Positions 8,454-16,537 of a stretch of DNA of 56,902 nt are shown here, piece by piece. A program made the translations under genes and the position numbers. How positions within the stretch are numbered: the stretch's first letter is position 1; each line of letters opens with the position of its first letter. Below the pieces are notes generated by a model that had not been told where the DNA came from, did no database searches, and saw nothing but the letters and a program-made list of their open reading frames with translations. Source of the stretch: an uncultured Prevotella sp. (GTDB lineage: Bacteria; Bacteroidota; Bacteroidia; Bacteroidales; Bacteroidaceae); contig CAMIVY010000021.1 in assembly GCA_946402275.1 (NCBI GenBank), forward strand, positions 1-56,902. The letters run 5' to 3'.

Positions 8454-10154
8454 CTATTTGGAATATTTGTCTATCAATGATTGAGCTTGGCTATTGCCGA
8501 GCTCTTTTGCTTTCTCAAGGTTCTTCAGACCTTCTGTCTTCAAGCCTTTCACGCATTGTGCCAGACCGAGGAACAGATAACCATCGCTTTCTCCTGGGGC
8601 AATGCTGACACAGCCCTTCGCAGACTCGATGGCTTCATCAATCATGCCGACACGTAACTCTACATTGGCTTTTTCAGCACGATAAACAAGTTCGTCGGGA
8701 GCCATCTCTACAGCTCGTCGGATGTCGTTCAATGCTTGTTGATAGAGATGACCGGCAAATTCTGCCTGTTCGCGTAGGAAATAAAAATTGGCGTTCACCT
8801 GGGCTGCCATGAGTGTCTCGTAGTCATTGTAATCATTGACAGCAGGACGGTACTTCTTTGCTTCATAGAGAACCTGGGCACGAGCCAGAAGATAGGGGGC
8901 AGCGGTCTTAATGTAGGGTTTGGTAAACGTGTTGATGGCACTGTCAAGAAGCGCAAGGGCAGCTTCTTTGTCGTCTTTGCGCATTTTACACTGGGCTGCA
9001 GAGTAGTATGATTCCGCCTTCATCATGTCAGTTTTTGCCAGTTCTATATACAATTCGTAGGCAGCATCATACTGTTCTTGTGCGTAAAGAATTTGAGCCT
9101 GTTGCTGACGATAGATAGGCTGTGGATTGATGGCATAAGCCGCTTTGGACTCCTGGAGCGCCAAGTCTAGGGTCCAGGGAGCGAAGGACTTGTCTGCCTG
9201 AAAAACGTTTTTCTGGAAAATCAGCTGGGCATATTGATAATGAGCATCATCTTTCGCATCTGCCACTTTCAAGGCTAGCTTCATATCATCATCGGCACTC
9301 TGAAAATTGCCGGAATTCATTTCCTGGCGTGCTCTATACACATAGCCGTCAGTAGCCTTGGGGAACTTCTCTATAAAGCGGTCGATAAGGCGGTTGTATT
9401 CTGCGGCATCCATAGCAGAGGCAGAAACGTAGAGGGCAAGCGTGGCCTCATTCTGATCATCAGGAAGAGCCTTTGTAATCTTAACACTACGTAGAACGGG
9501 ATCATTCATACTCAGTCCAGTTATACGCAGATTATTCGCAAAGAGAGCGCTGACAGCATAGCCCGTATTTTGCTTGTCATTGGCAGAAGGTTGGAGAATG
9601 CCGATGACCTCTCCTTGTTCATTCAATAGGGGGCTGCCCACTTGTTGGTCATTGGCTGTTATGTTCAACGTGTAGTAAGAATAGCCTTCACCAAACTTTT
9701 CGGCATTGTTTACCGTCCCATTGATGAAATTGGGGACTTTCTTCACAGAATAGGGTATTAACCAAAGACTGGACTCACTGTTGGTAGGGCTTTGTGCGAT
9801 GCTTAAGGCTTGGGTCTTTTTGGCTGCTACTTGAAACTTGGCGACATCGTACATGTCGTTATATCCCATCAGGCATTCAACTTCGATTTCCTTGCCCTGT
9901 GCATCAATGATTACTGCACGCTGGGCATTCTTGAAGGGTGAAAAACTACTGATAGCCTGACCTTGTTCACCGATGAAGAAACCATTTGAGCTACCCAACA
10001 AGGAGCCATCGGCATTGAAGGTCTTGAGGGTAAACACCGCATTGGTTGCTTTCTTGGCCCATGAGGGATTCTGGGCTGATATTGGCAGTATGGTTAATAA
10101 GAGAAGAATACCAATTATCATCCCTATTTTCTTTGTTGTTATCATCTTTTCCAT
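8454..10154 (-). CDS. Trypsin-like domain (probably inactive) with TPR repeats
   Basis: 566 aa from the first ATG (10154); a TTG further upstream is less likely. Signal peptide with core MIIGILLLLTILPISA, so periplasmic. Residues about 30-215 follow the plan of trypsin-like HtrA/DegQ folds (AVFTLKTFNADG, YDVAKFQV, GEVIGILQ). However, the segment that should carry the catalytic histidine reads AISSFSPF, and the nucleophile motif GNSGGPL appears as QQVGSPL, so two triad residues look lost. The C-terminal two thirds are tetratricopeptide repeats. It is the last gene of the dnaN-exonuclease-coaBC-porD-recN operon, 27 bp behind recN. A scaffold or peptide-binding role is inferred. Confidence 0.8.
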   Translation of the reverse strand: MEKMITTKKIGMIIGILLLLTILPISAQNPSWAKKATNAVFTLKTFNADGSLLGSSNGFFIGEQGQAISSFSPFKNAQRAVIIDAQGKEIEVECLMGYNDMYDVAKFQVAAKKTQALSIAQSPTNSESSLWLIPYSVKKVPNFINGTVNNAEKFGEGYSYYTLNITANDQQVGSPLLNEQGEVIGILQPSANDKQNTGYAVSALFANNLRITGLSMNDPVLRSVKITKALPDDQNEATLALYVSASAMDAAEYNRLIDRFIEKFPKATDGYVYRARQEMNSGNFQSADDDMKLALKVADAKDDAHYQYAQLIFQKNVFQADKSFAPWTLDLALQESKAAYAINPQPIYRQQQAQILYAQEQYDAAYELYIELAKTDMMKAESYYSAAQCKMRKDDKEAALALLDSAINTFTKPYIKTAAPYLLARAQVLYEAKKYRPAVNDYNDYETLMAAQVNANFYFLREQAEFAGHLYQQALNDIRRAVEMAPDELVYRAEKANVELRVGMIDEAIESAKGCVSIAPGESDGYLFLGLAQCVKGLKTEGLKNLEKAKELGNSQAQSLIDKYSK

Positions 10155-10181
10155 TTCTTTCTTTATCCTATTTTTCAATGA

Positions 10182-11840
10182 TTATAATTTCAACAATTGT
10201 TTTGCATTGGCGATGGCTTCCTTGGTGATATTGCTACCACTTAGCATCTGAGCAATCTCTGTGATGCGTTCTTCGTTGTTCAACTCTGTCATGTGACTGA
10301 CTGTTCCATCTTTGGTTTCTTCCTTTGAAACCCGATAGTGATGACTGCCTAATGCTGCAATTTGAGGAAGGTGAGTGATAGAGATAACCTGACGTTCAGT
10401 ACGACCCATTTCCTGCATAATCTGTGCCATCTTCTCAGCAATCTTGCCACTCACACCTGTATCAATCTCATCGAAAATAATGGTGGGAAGTTTCACGGCA
10501 CCGCTAATCATGGCCTTCAAGGATAACATCACACGGGCTATCTCACCGCCAGAAGCAACTTGAGAGACAGGCTGGAGTGGGGTGGAGGTGTTGGCAGAAA
10601 ACAGGAATGCAACATTGTCCTGTCCATTCTTTCCCAGTTCGGTTTGGGTGATGCTGATGTCAAAACGTGCATGGGGCATACCTAGTGCTTCAAGGCGTTG
10701 TGCCAATTGAGTGCGCATGTGCTGAGCGGTGGCTCGGCGCTTCTTGCTGATAGTCTCAGCATGTTGCAAACAAAGATTCCTAAGGCGGGTTACTTCCTTT
10801 TCCAAATCGCTCACAGCTTCATCACTATTCTCTATGTTCGAAAGCTTTTGTTTCAAACTGTCCCGAAGGCTAATGAGTTCTTGAATGCTTTCAACATGAT
10901 ATTTTTTCTCCAAAGAATAGAGTTGGTCTAGTCGGTTGTTGATGTTTTCCAATTCTGCAGGGTCAAAATCAGTATGCTCTAACAGCTGACCAACTTCTTC
11001 GGCGATGTCTTTCAGCTCTATTCGACAAGAGTCCAGACGTTCTGTCAGCTCCTCTGTAGCAGGCATTACCTTGCTGATTCCGCTCAGTGCATTATAAGCC
11101 GTTTTTAATTGTGACACAACGTTCTTCTCATCTCCGTTTAGCATACTATCAGCTTCGTAGAGAGCTGTTTTGATGTCTTCGGCATGCGACAAAGTATCGC
11201 TTTGTTGCTCCAGTTCCTCCAGTTCTCCTTCCACCAGATTAGCATTATCCAGTTCTGTATATTGAAATTGTAGGAAGTCTGCATTTTGTCTGTTACGCTC
11301 AATTTCTTCTCGGAGTTGGCTTAACTCTTTTGTTTTTTGCTGGTAATCGGAAAAACATTTCTGATAGGTCTCCAATTCTGCATAGTTGTTGGTTAGAATA
11401 TCCACTACATTCAGCTGGAAGTCTTGTTTGTTCAGCAAAAGGTTCTGGTGTTGGGAATGTATGTCCATGAGTTGGTCGCCCAACTCCTTCAACATGGTCA
11501 ATGCTACGGGGGTATCGTTAATAAAGGCACGACTCTTGCCTGCAGCTGTCAGTTCGCGACGAATAATGGTGTCGTTGTCATCGTATTCAATATCGTTCTC
11601 ATCGAAGAATGGTTTAAGGTCGTAACGTGACAAGTTGAAGTGGGCTTCTATCACGCAACGGTCGGCTCCTTGTTTGATGCTTTTGGAGTCGGCCCGTTGT
11701 CCTAACAACAGTCCAATGGCTCCTAAAATAATAGATTTTCCAGCACCCGTTTCACCTGTTATCACCGAGAAGCCAGGGTATAGCTCAATGTTGAGTTCAT
11801 CAATGAGTGTAAAGTTCTTAATATATAATTGCTGTAGCAT
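10182..11840 (-). CDS. recN: DNA repair protein RecN
   Basis: 552 aa, normal length. An SMC-like ATPase that acts at double-strand breaks. Walker A GETGAGKS lies at residues 29-36. The middle is two coiled-coil arms (about 155-380), followed by the ABC signature ASGGEIARVM and Walker B TIIFDEIDTGVSG, with the ISITHLPQIAA switch near the end. The start at 11840 gives the family N-terminus MLQQLYIKNFTLID. It lies 18 bp behind porD in the dnaN operon. The porD-recN pairing is a recurrent Bacteroidales arrangement to my knowledge. Confidence 0.97.
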   Translation of the reverse strand: MLQQLYIKNFTLIDELNIELYPGFSVITGETGAGKSIILGAIGLLLGQRADSKSIKQGADRCVIEAHFNLSRYDLKPFFDENDIEYDDNDTIIRRELTAAGKSRAFINDTPVALTMLKELGDQLMDIHSQHQNLLLNKQDFQLNVVDILTNNYAELETYQKCFSDYQQKTKELSQLREEIERNRQNADFLQFQYTELDNANLVEGELEELEQQSDTLSHAEDIKTALYEADSMLNGDEKNVVSQLKTAYNALSGISKVMPATEELTERLDSCRIELKDIAEEVGQLLEHTDFDPAELENINNRLDQLYSLEKKYHVESIQELISLRDSLKQKLSNIENSDEAVSDLEKEVTRLRNLCLQHAETISKKRRATAQHMRTQLAQRLEALGMPHARFDISITQTELGKNGQDNVAFLFSANTSTPLQPVSQVASGGEIARVMLSLKAMISGAVKLPTIIFDEIDTGVSGKIAEKMAQIMQEMGRTERQVISITHLPQIAALGSHHYRVSKEETKDGTVSHMTELNNEERITEIAQMLSGSNITKEAIANAKQLLKL

Positions 11841-11858
11841 TTTCTTTTCTTTACAATT

Positions 11859-12779
11859 TTATTTCCTTATTTTCTCCCAAGCATTATTCTGAGCTGCATT
11901 GATGTTCATCAGCATCTCGTAAATAGCCTGTTTTTCTTTTTGGGTGCCTTTCCCTTCGTAGATGTTTGCAATCTCATCGCGCTTATAATCTGTCCAGATT
12001 TGCGGTAGTAGGCTCAGTGGCTTTTGTTCATGAGCAACTTTCAGACCTTTTTCCAGTGCTTCTGAGATATTGGTGCGTCCGCGTTCTACATTGGTAGCCA
12101 TCTCGTCCAAGCCCATACGATAGTAGTCGTATTGTAATTGTCTGAATGGTTTCATCTGTTCATCTAAATAGTCGTTGATGATGGCAAATCGGTTACGATT
12201 GTCTTCAAACGATTTCCAACCAGAAAAACCCAAACTTTGTGCATTGTTTATCAAATGCATGCAACGCTGTAAGACATCTGTTCCACCCAATGGTGCGAAA
12301 CTGTCCAGATTCAGTCCGATAATCAGGTAGGCATAGTATGCCATGAGAGCAGTTAACTGATTATCAACTATTTCGTCGTTGTAGTTAAGTTGGTCAAATT
12401 GTGCAAACTGGAAATTAAAGTCACCATCCTTGTTGTTATATAGTGTGGTGGTGTACGATGAGTTAAAGACAGGACGGTTGGCCTGAATCATTGCCGTGCA
12501 TTCAAACAGGTTGGTAGAGGCATCATATTTTGTAACGGTTAAGTTGAAATTGACAACGATACGCTCGTGTTTCTGAAACTGCAGTTCTGTCCACTGGCGG
12601 TCGTTCATCCATTGCTCCAGTGTCTGCTGCAGATTTTCGAACACAGATTTGTCCATGCGTTCCACCTGTTGTGTGTTGATGTTGATTTTTACTTGCAATT
12701 CCTGTGCTGTGGCTATGATGGTGCATAGCATAAGAATAGCCGTAGTCAACAATCTGTATTTCGGTGCCTTTCTTCTCAT
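11859..12779 (-). CDS. porD: Type IX secretion protein PorD (DUF4835)
   Basis: 306 aa with signal peptide (LLTTAILMLCTIIATA). The body shows the DUF4835 pattern: short strands around ELQVKININTQ, the VNFNLTVTKYD strand, the DNQLTALMAYYAYLIIGLNLDSFAPLGG core, and FSGWKSFEDNRNRFAII. In Porphyromonas gingivalis the DUF4835 protein is PorD, linked to type IX secretion; the role here is by family. It sits 7 bp behind coaBC. Together with the DUF5103 plug this indicates at least part of a T9SS. Confidence 0.85.
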   Translation of the reverse strand: MRRKAPKYRLLTTAILMLCTIIATAQELQVKININTQQVERMDKSVFENLQQTLEQWMNDRQWTELQFQKHERIVVNFNLTVTKYDASTNLFECTAMIQANRPVFNSSYTTTLYNNKDGDFNFQFAQFDQLNYNDEIVDNQLTALMAYYAYLIIGLNLDSFAPLGGTDVLQRCMHLINNAQSLGFSGWKSFEDNRNRFAIINDYLDEQMKPFRQLQYDYYRMGLDEMATNVERGRTNISEALEKGLKVAHEQKPLSLLPQIWTDYKRDEIANIYEGKGTQKEKQAIYEMLMNINAAQNNAWEKIRK

Positions 12780-12786
12780 CTTCGGT

Positions 12787-13974
12787 TTATAGTCGTTTTA
12801 CCAACTCGTCCACGATATCCTTTGCCACCTCATCCTTAGGCTTTTTATCGAAATCTACCTGTCCGTTGGAAGAAAGGATGCTGATTTGATTGTCGTCCGA
12901 CTGGAAGCATGTGCCTTTGTGCTGTAATGAGTTCAGCACAATGAAGTCGAGGTTCTTTTTCTGCAACTTCTTCTGGGCATTCACAACCTCATCGTTCGTT
13001 TCCAATGCAAATCCAACCAGAACCTGTCCTTGCTTCTTCATCTGACCTAGATGGGAGGCGATATCGTGTGTGGGCTTCAACCGGATGGTCAAATCATCTT
13101 CTCCGCGTTTGATTTTTTCAGAGGCAATGTCTTCAGGGCGGAAATCGGCTACTGCAGCACAAAGAATAGCTGCATCCGCATGGGGGAAGTGTGTTATTGC
13201 GGCATTGTACATTTCTTCGCAACTCTCAATGTCTATACGATGAATCCCTGTAGAACATTTCATACTGACAGGCCCTGCAATAAGCGTAACTTCAGCACCT
13301 CGCCGTTCACATTCCTCAGCCAAGGCAAATCCCATCTTACCGCTACTGTAATTGCCAATGAATCGTACAGGATCAATCTTCTCGTAGGTAGGTCCTGCTG
13401 TAATCAGGATATGCTTTCCTTGCAAGTCTTTATTTTCGAAAAACCGGTCTAGGTAAGCAACAATGTTCTCCGGTTCCTCCATACGGCCTTTACCCTCTAA
13501 GCCCGAAGCCAGGAAACCGCTCTGCGGCTCTATGATTTGGTTGCCAAAAGAACGCAGGCGATTCATGTTCTGTAGGGTGGTAGGGTGTTGATACATGTCC
13601 AAATCCATAGCAGGAGCAATGAACACGGGTGCCTTCATTGACAGATAGGTGGTCACAAGCATATTGTCAGCCACTCCATTTGCCATCTTGCCTAACGTAG
13701 AAGCCGTACAGGGGGCTATCAACATGGCATCAGCCCACAAGCCCAGTTTAACGTGTGAGTTCCAAGTACCGTCTCGTTGTGAGAAGAACTCGCTCACCAC
13801 AGGTTTCTGGGTGAGCGTTGATAGTGTGATGGGGGTAATGAACTCCTTGCCAGAAGGGGTGATAACAACCTGTACTTCTGCACCAGCCTTTATGAGTCCT
13901 CTAATGATGTAGCATGACTTGTAGGCAGCTATAGAGCCCGTTATGCCTAATACTATTTTCTTTCCTTTCAGCAT
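12787..13974 (-). CDS. coaBC: Phosphopantothenoylcysteine decarboxylase / phosphopantothenate-cysteine ligase
   Basis: 395 aa, usual length for the fused CoaBC of coenzyme A synthesis. N-terminal FMN-dependent decarboxylase: GITGSIAAYKS near 10-19, the SHVKLGLWADAMLIAPCTAS segment with the active-site histidine, and PAMDLDMY. C-terminal ligase: ITAGPTYEKIDPVRFIGNYS at about residue 190, then SSGKMG and KIKRGEDDLTIRLKPTHDI. Translationally coupled, lying 3 bp behind the exonuclease gene. Confidence 0.97.
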   Translation of the reverse strand: MLKGKKIVLGITGSIAAYKSCYIIRGLIKAGAEVQVVITPSGKEFITPITLSTLTQKPVVSEFFSQRDGTWNSHVKLGLWADAMLIAPCTASTLGKMANGVADNMLVTTYLSMKAPVFIAPAMDLDMYQHPTTLQNMNRLRSFGNQIIEPQSGFLASGLEGKGRMEEPENIVAYLDRFFENKDLQGKHILITAGPTYEKIDPVRFIGNYSSGKMGFALAEECERRGAEVTLIAGPVSMKCSTGIHRIDIESCEEMYNAAITHFPHADAAILCAAVADFRPEDIASEKIKRGEDDLTIRLKPTHDIASHLGQMKKQGQVLVGFALETNDEVVNAQKKLQKKNLDFIVLNSLQHKGTCFQSDDNQISILSSNGQVDFDKKPKDEVAKDIVDELVKRL

Positions 13975-13977
13975 TGT

Positions 13978-14790
13978 TTACTTATTGGCTTCACGTAGTC
14001 GAATGCGTGTCAGCACTTGCTTGGTATTATAGGTAAAGTCGCCAGCCAGTATCCAACTGTAATAACCTGGATCGAAGCGCAGTACTTCGGCAACGGGTAA
14101 TCCCTTGTGTTTTCCAAAGTTGAACACTTCGGTACGTTGTCCCTTGACATCTGCCCATACGATGCGACCTGCAAAGTCAACATTATCGCTTGTCTTGGAG
14201 AATTCAGCCAGACTGTCCATATCGTTCTCCAACACTTTCTCTGGGTCTTCGTTGGCACCAGGGGCATATTTGTCCAGTTGTCCCATCAATACACGATAGG
14301 TAGCCTCCGTATCCTGGTCGGCACGATGTGCCTCGAAATCTTCCTCCATCTTTCGTCCACAGTAGAACTTATAGGCTGCAGCCAGATTTCTGCGCTCCAT
14401 TCTCCTAAAGATGGTGCAGGCGTCAATGAGGCGACACTTCGAGAAGTCGAAGTCAATGCCGGCACGCAGGAACTCCTCAGCCAGCAGGGGAACATCGAAA
14501 TTGTTGGAGTTGAATCCTGCTATGTCGGAGCCAGTGAAGACATCATTCAGCTTCGAAGCTAGCTGCTTGAAGGTAGGCTTGTCTTTTACGTCTTCATTGG
14601 TGATTCCTGTTAACTGTATGACTACCTCTGGAATCGTCTTTTCGGGGTTGACGAGTTCGTCGCCACGGACTTCTTTTCCGTCGGGGAAAACTTTAATATA
14701 GGATATCTGGATAACCCGGTCCTTGACTAAGTCAAGTCCCGTCGTTTCCAAGTCAAATATCACAAGCGGTTTTTGAAGATTCAGTTTCAT
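13978..14790 (-). CDS. DEDDh-type 3'-5' exonuclease
   Basis: 270 aa. Motif I FDLETTGL at residues 12-19 carries the first acidic pair (D13, E15). Motif II GFNSNNFDVPLLAEE supplies the second Asp, and HRADQDTEATYRVL gives the His and last Asp. This is the DnaQ/epsilon fold. The C-terminal 50 residues (FNFGKHKGLPVAEV...YYSWIL) form a small extra domain common to stand-alone DnaQ-like nucleases of Bacteroidetes. Lying 3 bp behind dnaN, it may serve in proofreading or repair with the clamp; no fused polymerase or GIY-YIG domain is present. Confidence 0.9.
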   Translation of the reverse strand: MKLNLQKPLVIFDLETTGLDLVKDRVIQISYIKVFPDGKEVRGDELVNPEKTIPEVVIQLTGITNEDVKDKPTFKQLASKLNDVFTGSDIAGFNSNNFDVPLLAEEFLRAGIDFDFSKCRLIDACTIFRRMERRNLAAAYKFYCGRKMEEDFEAHRADQDTEATYRVLMGQLDKYAPGANEDPEKVLENDMDSLAEFSKTSDNVDFAGRIVWADVKGQRTEVFNFGKHKGLPVAEVLRFDPGYYSWILAGDFTYNTKQVLTRIRLREANK

Positions 14791-14793
14791 AAA

Positions 14794-15918
14794 TTAATCG
14801 TTAATCATCATTGGCATCATCAGCATGATCACTTCTTGGTTCTCTGGTTGCTCTGAAGGCAAGACTAATCCAGCACGACTGGCATCAGCCAACTGCATAA
14901 TAACCTCAGGACTGTCAAATGTGTTCAGGATTTCAATGAATGATGTTCCCTTGAATCCGATGCTCAGAGGCTGGCCGTCGTATTCACAGGCAATACGCTC
15001 TGTAGCTGTCTTTGAGAAGTCGTAATCCTCGGCATCCAATTGTAAGGTGCCACCTTCTACACGGAAGTGTACAAGATTGCTCGAATCATTGGCAAAGGGC
15101 TGTACACGGCGCAGGGCGGCAAGCAAACCAAGTCGGTCAACAGTCAACTTGTTCGGATTGTTCTGCGGAATGACAGAATTGTAGTTGGGATAGCGACCCT
15201 CTATCAGTCTGCAGATAATCTCGCCTTCTCCATAATTAATCTGTGCATTGCGGTCATCAAAGCGAATGACAACATCGCCACTGTCTTTGCCCAGCAGGTT
15301 CTTCAGCAGAGAGGCAGGCTTCTTAGGAAGGATGAAGGCTGCAGGTTGTTCGCTTTGAATAGACATCAAGCGATTACGTACCAATTTGTGCCCGTCAGAA
15401 GCTACAATGGCCAAACAGTCGGGAGTTTGGTCGAAATAGATTCCGTTCATAACAGGACGAAGCTCGTCCTGAGCAGTGGCAAACAAGGTACGGTTGAGGT
15501 TTTCTGCAAGCAAGGTGTTGGGTATCACGATCTCATGGGCAGAAAAATCCATGTTCTGGGGGAGTGGGTACTCCTCTGCGCTCTCGATGGGCAGAGAGAA
15601 CAGACCATTCTGATATGAAATCTTCACCAGGTTTGTAGCTTGGTCGACATCAAACGTGATGGGTTGCTCTGAGAAGCCCTTTACAGCTTCTAATAAGTCG
15701 TGGTTCCCGATTGCGAAACGTCCTTCCTCGTCACTTTCTACCAGTTCGAGTTGCGTTTTCATAATGTTCTCGCTGTCAGATGCCGTCAAGTAGAGAACAT
15801 TGTTACGAATGTCAAATAAGAAATCCGCCAATATCGGCAGTGAATTCTTGCTGTTAATAACTTTTGAAAGTGCATTAAGTCTGCTGCTAAGCGCAGTGCT
15901 AGATACGGTAAATCTCAT
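14794..15918 (-). CDS. dnaN: DNA polymerase III sliding clamp (beta subunit)
   Basis: 374 aa, the standard length, with three repeated clamp domains. Start MRFTVSSTALSSRLNAL. Middle-domain marks are LFATAQDELRPVMNGIYF and VASDGHKLVRNRL. The C-terminus ends EVIMLMMPMMIND, equivalent to the family MPMRL-type tail near the partner-binding groove. It is the first gene of a minus-strand operon (dnaN, exonuclease, coaBC, porD, recN, TPR protein) with gaps of only 3-27 bp. Confidence 0.97.
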   Translation of the reverse strand: MRFTVSSTALSSRLNALSKVINSKNSLPILADFLFDIRNNVLYLTASDSENIMKTQLELVESDEEGRFAIGNHDLLEAVKGFSEQPITFDVDQATNLVKISYQNGLFSLPIESAEEYPLPQNMDFSAHEIVIPNTLLAENLNRTLFATAQDELRPVMNGIYFDQTPDCLAIVASDGHKLVRNRLMSIQSEQPAAFILPKKPASLLKNLLGKDSGDVVIRFDDRNAQINYGEGEIICRLIEGRYPNYNSVIPQNNPNKLTVDRLGLLAALRRVQPFANDSSNLVHFRVEGGTLQLDAEDYDFSKTATERIACEYDGQPLSIGFKGTSFIEILNTFDSPEVIMQLADASRAGLVLPSEQPENQEVIMLMMPMMIND

Positions 15919-15962
15919 GAGTATTTATACTTTTAGTTTTGTTCCTTATTCTTAATTGAGCA

Positions 15963-15994
15963 CAAAAATACAAAAAGTCTTGCTTAATAACAAA
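15963..15994 (-). promoter_or_regulatory. Promoter of the dnaN operon
   Basis: On the minus strand TTTG (15994-15991), a 20-bp spacer, then TATTTTTG (15970-15963). The ATG is 45 bases downstream. Confidence 0.7.
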
Positions 15995-16034
15995 AATATT
16001 CGCCGAAAAATTCTCATTTTAGAATTATTTTCCG

Positions 16035-16042
16035 TAATTTCG
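16035..16042 (+). promoter_or_regulatory. Probable -7 box for the DUF3127 gene
   Basis: TAATTTCG, one mismatch from TAnnTTTG, 45 bases ahead of the ATG at 16088; the -33 box is not clear. Confidence 0.4.
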
Positions 16043-16087
16043 CAATCTGAAACAATTAATTAATTCAAATAGAACGAAAAAAGTATT

Positions 16088-16486
16088 ATGGATTTAACAG
16101 GAAAAATTATTGCAGTATTGCCTGCAAGTAGTGGTGTTTCGTCACGTACGGGTAACCCATGGATGTCTCAGGATTATGTTATTGAAGTTCCTGGACAGTA
16201 TCCGAAGAAGTGCGTGTTCCGTGTTTTTGGAGAAGACCGTATCAAGCAGTTTAATATACAGATGGGTGAGGATGTAACAGTAAGTTTCGATATTGATGCC
16301 CATGAGTTCAACGGTCGTTGGTTCAATGACGTTCGTGCTTATAATGTTACTCGTGGTCAGGCACCAGTAGCTGCTGTAGCACCAGAAGCTCAGGCTAGCC
16401 CGTTCCCCCCGCAGGAAGCCAATGCTCCATTCCCTCCTGCTCAAGAGCCTGCAGGAGAGGGTAGCACGGATGATCTGCCTTTCTAA
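16088..16486 (+). CDS. DUF3127 protein, SSB-like with acidic C-terminal tip
   Basis: 132 aa. Residues 1-95 are one small beta-rich domain typical of DUF3127 (MDLTGKIIAVLP, QDYVIEVPGQYPKKCVFRVFG, FDIDAHEFNGRWFNDVRAYNV), resembling an OB fold. It continues into a Pro/Ala-rich linker and ends in STDDLPF. The order OB-like domain, flexible linker, acidic tip ending in Pro-Phe is that of single-stranded DNA-binding protein, whose tip recruits repair enzymes. DNA binding is therefore a fair inference but not shown. The gene is divergent from dnaN and has its own promoter. Confidence 0.8.
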   Translation: MDLTGKIIAVLPASSGVSSRTGNPWMSQDYVIEVPGQYPKKCVFRVFGEDRIKQFNIQMGEDVTVSFDIDAHEFNGRWFNDVRAYNVTRGQAPVAAVAPEAQASPFPPQEANAPFPPAQEPAGEGSTDDLPF

Positions 16487-16537
16487 TATACCAATGATTA
16501 AAATGTTCGCGCGTACATTATTTAATATTTAACCAAT

